The notes beneath the pieces were generated by a model, which saw nothing but the letters and a program-made list of their open reading frames with translations, did no database searches and was not told the origin of the DNA. From Micromonospora gifhornensis (GTDB taxonomy: Bacteria > Actinomycetota > Actinomycetes > Mycobacteriales > Micromonosporaceae), in the NCBI RefSeq assembly GCF_016863515.1, contig NZ_BOPA01000051.1:1-42024 (forward strand): a stretch of 42,024 bases of DNA, written 5' to 3'. A program made the position numbers and the translations under genes. Positions 21,659 through 28,943 of this stretch are shown here, in pieces. Positions within the stretch are counted from its first letter, which is position 1. Every line of letters starts with the position of its first letter.

Positions 21659-23794
21659 TCAGTGCAGGGCGCGGCCGTGGGCGTCGGGGATGCCGGACTT
21701 GCGGTGGAAGTAGGCGTTGACCTGGTCACACCACTCCCGTGCGCAGCGCACCTGCTCGGCCAGCCGCTCGGTGACCCGGGCGTGCACCGCCGGGTCGACC
21801 AGCCGGGCGAGCCATTCCCAGCGCCGGCACATCGCCTCGACCTCGCGTACGCCCTCGAAGTGGGTGTCGTAGATGTGCTGGATGACCGTGCTGCCGCAGT
21901 GCAGCAGGTGGCCGTAGGGCACGTGGTGGAAGAAGAGCAGCAGCTCGTCGGGGCAGGTGTCGATCGACTCGTACTGCTCGGACCAGGGGGGCGGGTACTG
22001 GCCGGTGAAGCCGGTGCCGGTGGCGCGGGTACGGTCCACACCGACGCCGTCCCGGTCGGCGAAGTGGTACGTGCCCCACGGGGTGTACTCGTACCCGTCG
22101 ACGTCGGGACCGTAGTGGTGGCCGGGTCGGACCATGAAGCCGACGCCGAGCGGCGCGGTGTACCGCTCGTAGGTTCGCCACGAGTCGTCCATGATCTCGT
22201 GCAGGGTGCGGCGCAGCAGCTCCGGGTCGACGCGGGCGTCCGGGGCGAAGGTCAGGTCGATCCACTCGTCGAGCACCTCCTGCGGGCGCAGCCGGGGGTT
22301 CCAGCAGAGCCGGCCGAAGGCGTACAGGTTCGCCTGGGCCAGCGGGTGCCCGGTCCAGAACTCGTCGTCACCCACATTGGAGACGGCGACCAGACCACCG
22401 CCGTCGGCCGCCACGTCGGCGACCGTGCGCCCGTCGTCGCCCCAGGGGGCGAACCGCAGGATCTCGCTCCACCAGGGCGCCAGGTAGCAGACGTGTTTCT
22501 GCTGGCCGGTGTACTCCTGGGTGACCTGGAACTCCACCGCCAGTCGGGTACCGGGCATCGCGGCGATCACCGGGGAGACCGGCTCGCGGGTCTGGAAGTC
22601 GATCGGCCCGTGCTTGACCTGCACGATCACGTTGTCGCGGAACCGACCGTCGAGCGGCGCGAAGTGGTCGTACGCGGCGCGAGCCCGATCGGTGGAGCGG
22701 TCGCGCCAGTCCTGCCGGTGGTTGTAGACGAAGGCCCGCCAGTGCACCACGCCGCCGTACGGTGCCAGCGCCTCGGCCAGCAGGTTCGCCCCGTCGGCGT
22801 GGTCACGGCCGTAGCTGAACGGGCCCGGTTGGCCTTCCGAGTCGGCCTTGACCAGGTAGCCGCCGAAGTCGGGGATGCGGGCGTACACCCGGGCGGTGGT
22901 CTCGGCCCACCAGTCACGCACCGCCTGGTCGAGCGGATCGGCGGTGGGCAGGCCGCCGAGCACCATCGGGGCGGCGAAGGTCACCGCCAGATGCACCCGG
23001 ATGGCGTACGGGCGCAGCAGATCGGCCAGGTCGACGACGTCGTCGAGGCGTTCGGTCAGCAACCGTGCCTCGGTGGCGTGCACGTTCACGTTGTTCACCG
23101 ACACGGCGTTGATCCCGCACGCGGCCAGCAGCCGGGCGTACGCGGTGACCCGGGCGACGTCCCCACGAGGTCGACCGTCGTGCCAGAAGATCGATCCGCC
23201 GGCGTAGCCGCGCTCGACCTGCCCCATCACCGGGTGCACGTCGACGTTGTCCCAGTGATCCAGCATCCGTCGGGCCATGACCGGACGATGCACCCGGACG
23301 GGGTGTGTCGGTCCGAAAGCCGCCTCCCCGAGCCGGACCAGCTCGAAGAGCCCGTAGAGCAGCCCGGCGGGCGCGTCGGCCAGCACCACGGTCACCCCGG
23401 CGTGCCGGGCCAGGGCGAACCCCTCGACACCGAGCGATTCGCCGAGCTGCGCCGTCGCGGTGGCGAGCTGTGCGGTCGCGGTGGCGACAGCGGTGGTGGT
23501 GGCGGTGGCGGTGGCGGTGAGCGTCTCGGGCGGGCCGGGTTCGGTGGCGGGTGAGCTGTCGGGGGGCAGTGCGTCGGTCAACGCGAGCACCAGGTCCGCC
23601 GGTGGCAGGCCGGCCTCGGTGGGGTTCCGCCGCGCCGTGCCGCCGTACCGGTCGGCGGCCCGCTCGACCTCGGCCTGGACGGTGTCGACGAGGGTCCCCT
23701 CCCCGCAGACCAGGATGCGGCGGACGCCGATGGCGCGCCACGCCTCGTCCGGCAGCCACGCGGGATGGACGTCGGTCGGATCGGGGGTGCTCAT
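21659..23794 (-). CDS. GH67 alpha-glucuronidase
   Basis: 711 aa from ATG 23794, the usual length for the family; no signal peptide, so it acts inside the cell. It removes (4-O-methyl)glucuronic acid from the end of imported aldouronates. GH67 motifs seen: MLDHWDNVDVHPVMGQVERG (about 177-196), NNVNVHA, YLVKADSEGQPGP with the general acid Glu320, and QVKHGPIDFQTREP with Asp399 and Glu404 as the other catalytic pair. The N-terminal domain holds an odd Thr/Ala repeat at about residues 91-117. It is the enzyme that ties the xylan block to glucuronoxylan. A strong promoter lies at 23829-23856. Confidence 0.95.
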   Translation of the reverse strand: MSTPDPTDVHPAWLPDEAWRAIGVRRILVCGEGTLVDTVQAEVERAADRYGGTARRNPTEAGLPPADLVLALTDALPPDSSPATEPGPPETLTATATATTTAVATATAQLATATAQLGESLGVEGFALARHAGVTVVLADAPAGLLYGLFELVRLGEAAFGPTHPVRVHRPVMARRMLDHWDNVDVHPVMGQVERGYAGGSIFWHDGRPRGDVARVTAYARLLAACGINAVSVNNVNVHATEARLLTERLDDVVDLADLLRPYAIRVHLAVTFAAPMVLGGLPTADPLDQAVRDWWAETTARVYARIPDFGGYLVKADSEGQPGPFSYGRDHADGANLLAEALAPYGGVVHWRAFVYNHRQDWRDRSTDRARAAYDHFAPLDGRFRDNVIVQVKHGPIDFQTREPVSPVIAAMPGTRLAVEFQVTQEYTGQQKHVCYLAPWWSEILRFAPWGDDGRTVADVAADGGGLVAVSNVGDDEFWTGHPLAQANLYAFGRLCWNPRLRPQEVLDEWIDLTFAPDARVDPELLRRTLHEIMDDSWRTYERYTAPLGVGFMVRPGHHYGPDVDGYEYTPWGTYHFADRDGVGVDRTRATGTGFTGQYPPPWSEQYESIDTCPDELLLFFHHVPYGHLLHCGSTVIQHIYDTHFEGVREVEAMCRRWEWLARLVDPAVHARVTERLAEQVRCAREWCDQVNAYFHRKSGIPDAHGRALH

Positions 23795-23828
23795 CCGCAC
23801 CTGGTCGCGGTGCCGTCGCATTGCGCAG

Positions 23829-23856
23829 ATCGTAACGATATTCCTGGATGCGTCAA
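23829..23856 (-). promoter_or_regulatory. Promoter of the alpha-glucuronidase gene, with overlapping dyad
   Basis: On the minus strand TTGACG (23856-23851), a 16-base spacer and TACGAT (23834-23829) form a good -35/-10 pair. The -10 element lies inside the 11-base palindrome ATCGTAACGAT (23829-23839), a candidate operator. It is not of the CGAAA-N-TTTCG type, so control may differ from that of the transporter operon. Confidence 0.6.
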
Positions 23857-23961
23857 GGTGCTTCCGGAAGATCCACCAGGCCGGTGACCGCCCTCGGCCG
23901 CCGTTTGCTGAGCCGCTGTGCGGGTACACGCCGCATCCGCAGCGAGAAGGGGGCCGGCCAG

Positions 23962-24348
23962 GTGGACGACAACGAGTTCATCGATTCCGTGGCGAGCCGT
24001 ACCGGGGCGTCGGCCGAGCAGGCGACCGCCATCGCGCGGGCCACGCTGACCACCCTGGCCGAGCGGATCGACGGCGGGCAGGCCCGGGAACTCGCCGACC
24101 AACTTCCCGAAGGGCTGCGGGCGTACACGTTCGCCCCGCACGAGGACGCCGAGCGGTTCGGGCTGGACGTGTTTGTGCAGCGCGTCGGCGGGCGGGCCGA
24201 CGTCGACCCGGAACTGGCCGAGGCGGGCATCCGGGCGGTTCTCGACACCATCCGGGCCGCCACCACCGCCGACGAATACGACGACGTGATCACGCACCTG
24301 CCGGCCGAACTGTGGCAGGTGGCCAACCCGGTCCCGCCGTACGAGTGA
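23962..24348 (+). CDS. DUF2267 protein
   Basis: 128 aa from GTG 23962, which has GAAGGGGG upstream; the frame is open further upstream but that part is not protein-like. It matches DUF2267: DDNEFIDSVASRTG at the start, AIARATLTTLAERIDGGQAR, LADQLPEGLRAYTF, then a second similar half (ELAEAGIRAVLDTIRAATTA, YDDVITHLPAELWQV). The fold is helical, with two repeats. The family is common beside phosphate-starvation or stress genes, but its function is unknown. It is divergent from the alpha-glucuronidase gene. Confidence 0.8.
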   Translation: MDDNEFIDSVASRTGASAEQATAIARATLTTLAERIDGGQARELADQLPEGLRAYTFAPHEDAERFGLDVFVQRVGGRADVDPELAEAGIRAVLDTIRAATTADEYDDVITHLPAELWQVANPVPPYE

Positions 24349-24359
24349 CCGGGGCCGGG

Positions 24360-24770
24360 TCAGGCGTCGGCGACGGCCGGTTCCAGATAGACCGGCAGGT
24401 GGTCGCCGGCCTGGGCGACGAACATGGCGACCTCGTACGCCATGTCGCCGACCTCGGCCTCGGCGTCGATGCCGACGGTGAGGATCGCCCCGTTGCCGGT
24501 GGTGGCGTGGAACAGGAAGGCCCGCGACATGTGGATCACCACCTGGTGCAGTTCACCCTCGCCGCACACCCGGGCGGCGGCGGTGCCCAACGCCTGAAGC
24601 CCACAGACCATGCTGGACAACTGCTCGGCCAGTTCACCGTCGATGCCCCGGGATGCGCCAAGCATGATGCCGTCCGGCGAGAGCACCACCGCGAACTGGG
24701 CGCCCGGCACCCGGTCGACCAGGTCGTCCAGTGCACGACCCAGGTTGTCGGCGATCAGGGCAGAGGGCAT
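24360..24770 (-). CDS. Roadblock/LC7-domain protein
   Basis: 136 aa, AAGGAAGGAC upstream. A single roadblock/LC7 domain: LDDLVDRVPGAQFAVVLSPD, GIMLGASRGIDGELAEQLSS, then the strand GNGAILTVGIDAEAEVGDMA. In actinomycetes such proteins (MglB-like) usually sit in a conservon with a sensor kinase, a DUF742 protein and a small Ras-like GTPase, and regulate the GTPase. Here none of these partners is adjacent, so it is an orphan. It is convergent with the DUF2267 gene. Confidence 0.85.
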   Translation of the reverse strand: MPSALIADNLGRALDDLVDRVPGAQFAVVLSPDGIMLGASRGIDGELAEQLSSMVCGLQALGTAAARVCGEGELHQVVIHMSRAFLFHATTGNGAILTVGIDAEAEVGDMAYEVAMFVAQAGDHLPVYLEPAVADA

Positions 24771-24895
24771 AGGGCTGTCCTTCCTTTCGGCGGCGACTAC
24801 CGACAGTACGCTCGTCGGTCCTTCTAACGTACGATGACCGACTCGCTGTGGATCAGCCGGGGCGGACGGATTCGTCCCGATGGTCCGTCTTCCCT

Positions 24896-24914
24896 GCCCA
24901 CCGCCTCGGTGGGC
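24896..24914 (-). terminator. Hairpin after the lipoprotein propeller gene
   Basis: GCCCACCG and CGGTGGGC form an 8-bp stem with a CCT loop, ten bases past the minus-strand stop at 24924. Short, and without a T-tract. Confidence 0.5.
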
Positions 24915-24923
24915 GCTGCTGCG

Positions 24924-26165
24924 CTACGCCAGGCCGCGCAGACCGGTCAGGCCGGGCACGGCGAGCCGGCCGAGTTGCCTGCCGCTTGTCGAGTCGTGCC
25001 AGCTCAGCGCGGTGGGCCCGGCCACGTGGAGTCGGCTGCCGTCACGGCTGAGCAGCAGCCCGTTGATCCGCTCCCCCGTCGTCAACTCGACGCCGCCACC
25101 GAGGTCAGCGAGGTCGCAGACGACCACGGAGGCGTCGGCGGCGACGAACAGCCGGTCACCGTCGGTCACCGCGTACGCCGATCCGGCACCGCCGGTGATC
25201 GCGGCCGTCCGGCGTACGGTCAGCTCCTCGGTGCTGATGTCCGCGACGATGCCCGAGCCGACGTCGACCACCAGCAGCCGGGTGCCGTCCGGGGAGATCG
25301 TCATGGCGTGGCCCTCGGCCGGCCCGTGCCCGAACGGGTGCGGCAGATCCACGCAGTACGCCCACCGCTGTTCCAGGTGCAGGGTGTGCACGAAGGCGTG
25401 CACGTCGCTGCCCGGCCGCCCACTGATCCGGTCCCGGGTGTGCTGGTGGTCGGGCTGGTGGGTGTAGAGCGTGTAGAGCACCCGACGGTCCGCAGCGAGC
25501 ACCGCCTGCCGCCCGTCGCCGCGCATCTCCTCCTCCGCGCCGGCCGGGATCGCCTCCTTGAGCCGGGTCGACAGCGGGCCGGACACCCCGCTGTCGAGGT
25601 CCACGACCCGGACCCGGTACCGGTCGGGCGCGTGCGGTGGCAACCATTCCAGCACGAACAGGCCGGTGTGGTCGGTGGTGAACGCCTCCGGCACGACGTT
25701 GCCCGGCAGCCGTAACCGCCGCCGTACGCCACCGGCGTCGGCGATCAGCACCGGCGTCTCCGTACGCCCCGCGGGGCGTTGCTTGGTGGCGCTCACCTCC
25801 TCGGTGGTCAACGCCACCTGCGTACCGTCGGTGGAGACGGTCTGCGGCACCCACCGGCCCGGCAGCCGGACCCGCTCGGAGGCCGCGCCGGTGCCGACAT
25901 CGATGCGCCAGAGCGCGGTGTCGTCGCCGTCCGGGGCGGTGGCGTGGATGAACCGTGCGTCGGCGGTGGCGATCGCGTGCGGGAGCACCTGCGGCGCAGC
26001 GCCGCGTAACACGGCGAGCCCACCGTCGAGTTCCACAAGCAGCGGGTCCGGCAGCGTTTCCGCCGTCCGGCCACCGTCCGGTTCGCAGCCGGTCAGCGTG
26101 GCGGCCCCTACGGCACCAAGGGCGGCCAGCAGAGTACGGCGCGACATCATCGGTGTGGCAGTCAT
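24924..26165 (-). CDS. Tat-exported lipoprotein with WD40/YVTN-like beta-propeller
   Basis: 413 aa. The N-terminus has a twin-arginine motif (SRRTLLAAL) and a lipobox LTGC (Cys at about residue 27). The mature part consists of about seven propeller blades, such as HAIATADARFIHATAPDGDD, WVPQTVSTDGTQVALTTEEV and AMTISPDGTRLLVVDVGSG. A proline-rich HPFGHGPAEGH loop is near residue 280. No catalytic motif is apparent, so a binding or sensing role at the cell surface is likely. It is divergent from the ECF sigma factor gene and shares a mirrored promoter with it, which suggests it belongs to the sigma regulon. The start at 26165 agrees with a leaderless message. Confidence 0.75.
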   Translation of the reverse strand: MTATPMMSRRTLLAALGAVGAATLTGCEPDGGRTAETLPDPLLVELDGGLAVLRGAAPQVLPHAIATADARFIHATAPDGDDTALWRIDVGTGAASERVRLPGRWVPQTVSTDGTQVALTTEEVSATKQRPAGRTETPVLIADAGGVRRRLRLPGNVVPEAFTTDHTGLFVLEWLPPHAPDRYRVRVVDLDSGVSGPLSTRLKEAIPAGAEEEMRGDGRQAVLAADRRVLYTLYTHQPDHQHTRDRISGRPGSDVHAFVHTLHLEQRWAYCVDLPHPFGHGPAEGHAMTISPDGTRLLVVDVGSGIVADISTEELTVRRTAAITGGAGSAYAVTDGDRLFVAADASVVVCDLADLGGGVELTTGERINGLLLSRDGSRLHVAGPTALSWHDSTSGRQLGRLAVPGLTGLRGLA

Positions 26166-26172
26166 GACCGGA

Positions 26173-26200
26173 TGACACCGCCGGAGCAGGTTCGGGTTCC
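26173..26200 (-). promoter_or_regulatory. ECF-type promoter of the lipoprotein propeller gene
   Basis: On the minus strand GGAACC (26200-26195), a 16-base spacer and GTGTCA (26178-26173). Seven bases separate the -10 box from the ATG at 26165, so the message would be leaderless. The same two boxes occur on the plus strand at 26214-26240. Confidence 0.55.
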
Positions 26201-26213
26201 GTCGACGAGAGGT

Positions 26214-26240
26214 GGAACCCGTCCGGGTCGGCCGGTGTCA
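26214..26240 (+). promoter_or_regulatory. ECF-type promoter of the sigma factor gene
   Basis: GGAACC (26214-26219), a 15-base spacer and GTGTCA (26235-26240), the mirror image of the lipoprotein promoter. It ends six bases before GTG 26247 and nine before ATG 26250. GGAAC at -35 is the usual ECF recognition sequence. The extended CGGGTTCC/GGAACCCG arms (26193-26200, 26214-26221) also form a dyad. Confidence 0.55.
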
Positions 26241-26249
26241 GTAGGGGTG

Positions 26250-26822
26250 ATGCCATCGGAGGTAGCACTGGACGACAGGGAGTTCGTCACCCGAGCACAG
26301 GCCGGCGACCTGGAGGCGTACGAACTCCTGGTCGCCCGGCACACCGCGCCCGCGTACCGGACCGCGGTGCTGCTCGGCGCGGGCACGGAGGCCGAAGACG
26401 TCATCCAGGAGGCGTTCGTGAAGGGCTACCGGAAGTTGTCCCACTATCGCGGTGACTCGTCGTTCCGGTCCTGGCTGCTGGCCATCGTCGCGAACGAGAC
26501 CCGTAACCTGCACCGCTCCCGCGAGCGTCGCACCGGCCTGGTGCTGCGGGCCGCCCGGGTGGCACCGGGCTCGGAGGCCGGCGAGGACGGCGCGGTCGGT
26601 GCCGTCCTCGCCGAGGAACGACGCAACGCCCTGGTTCAGGCGCTGCGGCAGCTACCCGAGCGGGATCGTGAGGTGATCGTCTGCCGGTACTTCCTCGACC
26701 TCAGCGAGGACGAGACGGTCGCCATGCTCGGCTGGGCCCGGGGCACCGTGAAGTCACGCACCTCCCGCGCCCTGGCGAAGCTGCGTGGCCTGCTCGACGT
26801 CGAGGAACTCAGCCGTGGCTGA
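26250..26822 (+). CDS. ECF-family RNA polymerase sigma factor
   Basis: 190 aa from ATG 26250 (GTG 26247 also possible; both fit a leaderless start). Region 2 is present (LDDREFVTRAQAGDLEAYEL; AEDVIQEAFVKGYRKLSHYR; SSFRSWLLAIVANETRN), then a loop and region 4 (ALRQLPERDREVIVCRYFLD, LSEDETVAMLGWARGTVKSR). It directs transcription from stress-type promoters. The stop overlaps the start of the next gene by eight bases, so it is coupled to the probable anti-sigma factor. The mirrored GGAACC-GTGTCA promoters suggest positive autoregulation and control of the divergent lipoprotein. Confidence 0.92.
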   Translation: MPSEVALDDREFVTRAQAGDLEAYELLVARHTAPAYRTAVLLGAGTEAEDVIQEAFVKGYRKLSHYRGDSSFRSWLLAIVANETRNLHRSRERRTGLVLRAARVAPGSEAGEDGAVGAVLAEERRNALVQALRQLPERDREVIVCRYFLDLSEDETVAMLGWARGTVKSRTSRALAKLRGLLDVEELSRG

Positions 26823-27609
26823 CCTGGACCGGGAGTTGCGGGAACTGTCCGCCTGGCTGGAGACCCCCGATCCGCCGGACGTGACCGCCCAGGTCCGCGC
26901 CCGCCTGACCGCCGAACGCACCGCGACCTCCGCGCCGCGTTTCCAGATCCGCACGCCGCGCCTGCGGGCCGCCGTGCCGCGGCTGCGGGCCGTCGGGAGG
27001 CGGCGGCGTTGGCGGTACGCCGTGGTGGCGGCACTGGTCACGCTGCTGGTCGCGGTGCTGCCTCCCGGGCGGGCGGCGCTCGCCGACGCGGTGACCGGGC
27101 TGCTGCGCTTCGCCGGGATCACCATCAGCACCTCGCCGGAGCCGGTGCTGCCGACCGCGTCCCCGTCCCCGCTGCCTGCGCAGCACCCGGCCGGGTTGAC
27201 GCAGGCCCAGCAGGCGGTGCGCTTCCCGATCCGGCTGCCCGCGGCCCTGGGACCACCCGAGCGGGTGCTTGTCGCCGACCCCGACGGCAGCGGTGGGCAC
27301 CGGGTGGTGACAGTGCTCTGGCAGGGCGGTGCGGTGCGGCTGGACGCCTTCGACGGGAAGCTCAATCCGGTCTTCTTCAAGCAGGCCGGTGGAGCGGGAG
27401 CGGAGTGGACGTTCGTCGACGGGCGGCAGGCGGTATGGATCGACGCTCCGCACCCGGTGTCCTACGTGGACCGCTCCGGCGTGGTGCGCGAAGAGAGCGC
27501 CCGTCTGGCGGCGGAGACGTTGGTCTGGGAGCGGGACGACGTCACCTACCGCCTCGAAGGCGCGTTCACCCTCACCGAGGCGGTCGAGGTCGCACAGTCC
27601 CTGACGTGA
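26815..27609 (+). CDS. Probable membrane anti-sigma factor
   Basis: 264 aa from GTG 26815, overlapping the sigma gene by eight bases. A cytoplasmic N-terminal part (about 1-68, helical, starting DLDRELRELSAWLETP and rich in arginine near RRRRWR) is followed by one membrane helix (YAVVAALVTLLVAVLPPG), a proline/serine linker and an outer domain (about 120-264) with VLVADPDGSGGHRVVTVLWQ and VWIDAPHPVSYVDR. The outer part resembles DUF4367-like extracytoplasmic domains. No zinc-binding HxxxCxxC motif is seen, so it is not a ZAS-type anti-sigma factor. The role is inferred mainly from position and topology. Confidence 0.65.
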   Translation: MADLDRELRELSAWLETPDPPDVTAQVRARLTAERTATSAPRFQIRTPRLRAAVPRLRAVGRRRRWRYAVVAALVTLLVAVLPPGRAALADAVTGLLRFAGITISTSPEPVLPTASPSPLPAQHPAGLTQAQQAVRFPIRLPAALGPPERVLVADPDGSGGHRVVTVLWQGGAVRLDAFDGKLNPVFFKQAGGAGAEWTFVDGRQAVWIDAPHPVSYVDRSGVVREESARLAAETLVWERDDVTYRLEGAFTLTEAVEVAQSLT

Positions 27610-27645
27610 CGAGCGACCTGGCGTTCACGCAGGTGGTCGTCCGGC

Positions 27646-27981
27646 TTATGCGGGAGGGACATCCTCGTCGATGCGTGCCGCGCCCGCGACGTGGTGGACC
27701 CCGGTCACGGCGTCTGCCGGCAACACCCCGTAGACGTGGGGAAACACCCCGCCGTCCGACGCCTTCTCCCAGCGCAGCGTGTCGCCGAACCGGTCGGCGT
27801 CGAGCGCGACGACCACCAGTTGTGGTTGCTCGCCGAAGAAGCGGTTCGCCGTGGCGGGCAGTTGTGTCCGCGACGAGCAGTGGATGAAACCGCTGTCCCG
27901 GTCGAACGGTGAACCGTCGAACAGGCCAGCGGCCTGGAACTGCGCCCACTCGTCGGGCAGCAGGATCTTGTAGATCAGCAC
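27646..27981 (-). CDS. DUF952 protein
   Basis: 111 aa from GTG 27981, where the family's usual start (IYKILLPDEW) lies; the frame opens eight codons earlier. DUF952 marks seen: GSPFDRDSGFIHCSSRTQL, then VVVALDADRFGDTLRWE and FPHVYGVLP. Members are small soluble proteins of unknown enzymatic role, possibly related to glutathione S-transferase-like folds. It runs convergent with the anti-sigma gene and in the same direction as the MOSC gene behind it. Confidence 0.85.
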   Translation of the reverse strand: MLIYKILLPDEWAQFQAAGLFDGSPFDRDSGFIHCSSRTQLPATANRFFGEQPQLVVVALDADRFGDTLRWEKASDGGVFPHVYGVLPADAVTGVHHVAGAARIDEDVPPA

Positions 27982-28027
27982 GCGGCCATGCTGCCACAGC
28001 CGCACGGCCGACGGGGCCCGGACTGAG

Positions 28028-28504
28028 CTAGGCGCGTTCGATCTGTACGTCGACCGGGCCGACCCGCAGCACGCCGTCGGTGAGCGGGGTGCAGCGTACG
28101 CCGCCCCGGCCGCGCAGCCCGCGCCAGGCGCCGGGGCCGACGGTGACGTCCATCCAGGCGCACGGGTGGGCGGGGCGGTTCACCCGCAGTCGCACCGGTC
28201 CCTGCCCCGTGTCCAGCACCAGCACCGTGCCGACCAGTTCGTCCACGGCGATGCCGCTGGTCAGGATGTTGCGGCGGACCTGGGCCAGGCCGGTGCCCGG
28301 CGGCAGCGACTCGGCCGCGATCACGGTCACGCTCGCCTCGCGGTGCGCGGGCTTGCCGAAGTAGCGGTCCCCCACGATGCCCAGTTCCGCCCGCAGGTCG
28401 ACCTGCCCGACCAACTCCCCCGGCGGGGCGGGTGCCGGGCCGTCGGAGGGTCGTCCCACGAACCGGTGCGCGGGCGAGGCCAGCAACTCGACGATGTCCG
28501 ACAT
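28028..28504 (-). CDS. MOSC-domain protein
   Basis: 158 aa. A compact MOSC domain (molybdenum cofactor sulfurase C-terminal type): VELLASPAHRFVGRPSDGP, LGIVGDRYFGKPAHREASVT, VRRNILTSGIAVDELVG, and the conserved cysteine in NRPAHPCAWMDV. Such stand-alone proteins are related to YiiM/YuaD and are thought to handle the molybdenum cofactor in reducing N-hydroxylated compounds. No molybdoenzyme gene is close by. It is divergent from the three-gene membrane operon. Confidence 0.85.
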   Translation of the reverse strand: MSDIVELLASPAHRFVGRPSDGPAPAPPGELVGQVDLRAELGIVGDRYFGKPAHREASVTVIAAESLPPGTGLAQVRRNILTSGIAVDELVGTVLVLDTGQGPVRLRVNRPAHPCAWMDVTVGPGAWRGLRGRGGVRCTPLTDGVLRVGPVDVQIERA

Positions 28505-28637
28505 GGTGGAACTCTACGACGCCTCGACGCCGGAGCACCCCGCGTTGCGCCCCGTCGGGCAGGGGGCTGGCGTGGCCGCTCTGGCGCGGTTGGGCTAGAC
28601 AGTACCCGTACCGGAACCCCTCGGACGGTGGGAGCAC

Positions 28638-28943
28638 ATGTCACCATCCCTGCTGATCTGGTTGGTCGGTGGCGTGTTGCTGCTGGCCGCCGGGATCGTC
28701 ACCACCCTGCTGCCCCGCCTGCGTACCCGCACCCGAGCGACCCGGGTCGCCTGGTCGAGGGCGCGGGCGGCGATCGACAGCGCCACGGTCAGTCGGGACG
28801 CGGCGGCCGTACGGCTGCCCGAGGCCGATCGGCTGCTGGCCCGCGCCGAGCTGCTGGCCGCCGAACGCGGCGGTACCGCGGCGGCGCAGGTCGCCACCGA
28901 GCACGCCCGGCAGGCCGACCGGTTGTGGCGGTCGCAGTCGTGA
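28638..28943 (+). CDS. Small membrane-anchored helical protein, operon gene 1
   Basis: 101 aa. One N-terminal membrane helix (LLIWLVGGVLLLAAGIVTTL), then a cytoplasmic all-helical, Arg/Ala-rich region that includes LPEADRLLARAELLAAERGG. No recognised domain. Its stop overlaps the next GTG start (28940) as GTGA, so it is the first gene of a coupled three-gene operon. Confidence 0.65.
   Translation: MSPSLLIWLVGGVLLLAAGIVTTLLPRLRTRTRATRVAWSRARAAIDSATVSRDAAAVRLPEADRLLARAELLAAERGGTAAAQVATEHARQADRLWRSQS

Noticed and set aside
21230..23554. A 774-codon open frame on the plus strand
   Set aside because: Antisense to the GH67 alpha-glucuronidase and part of the lipoprotein gene.
26172..26249. An upstream start for the ECF sigma gene at 26172
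   Set aside because: The extra 26 residues are not sigma-like and would be encoded across the divergent promoter boxes.
28166..28939. N-terminal extension of operon gene 2 back to 28166
   Set aside because: It is antisense to the MOSC gene and in another frame over gene 1; the GTGA overlap at 28940 is the natural start.
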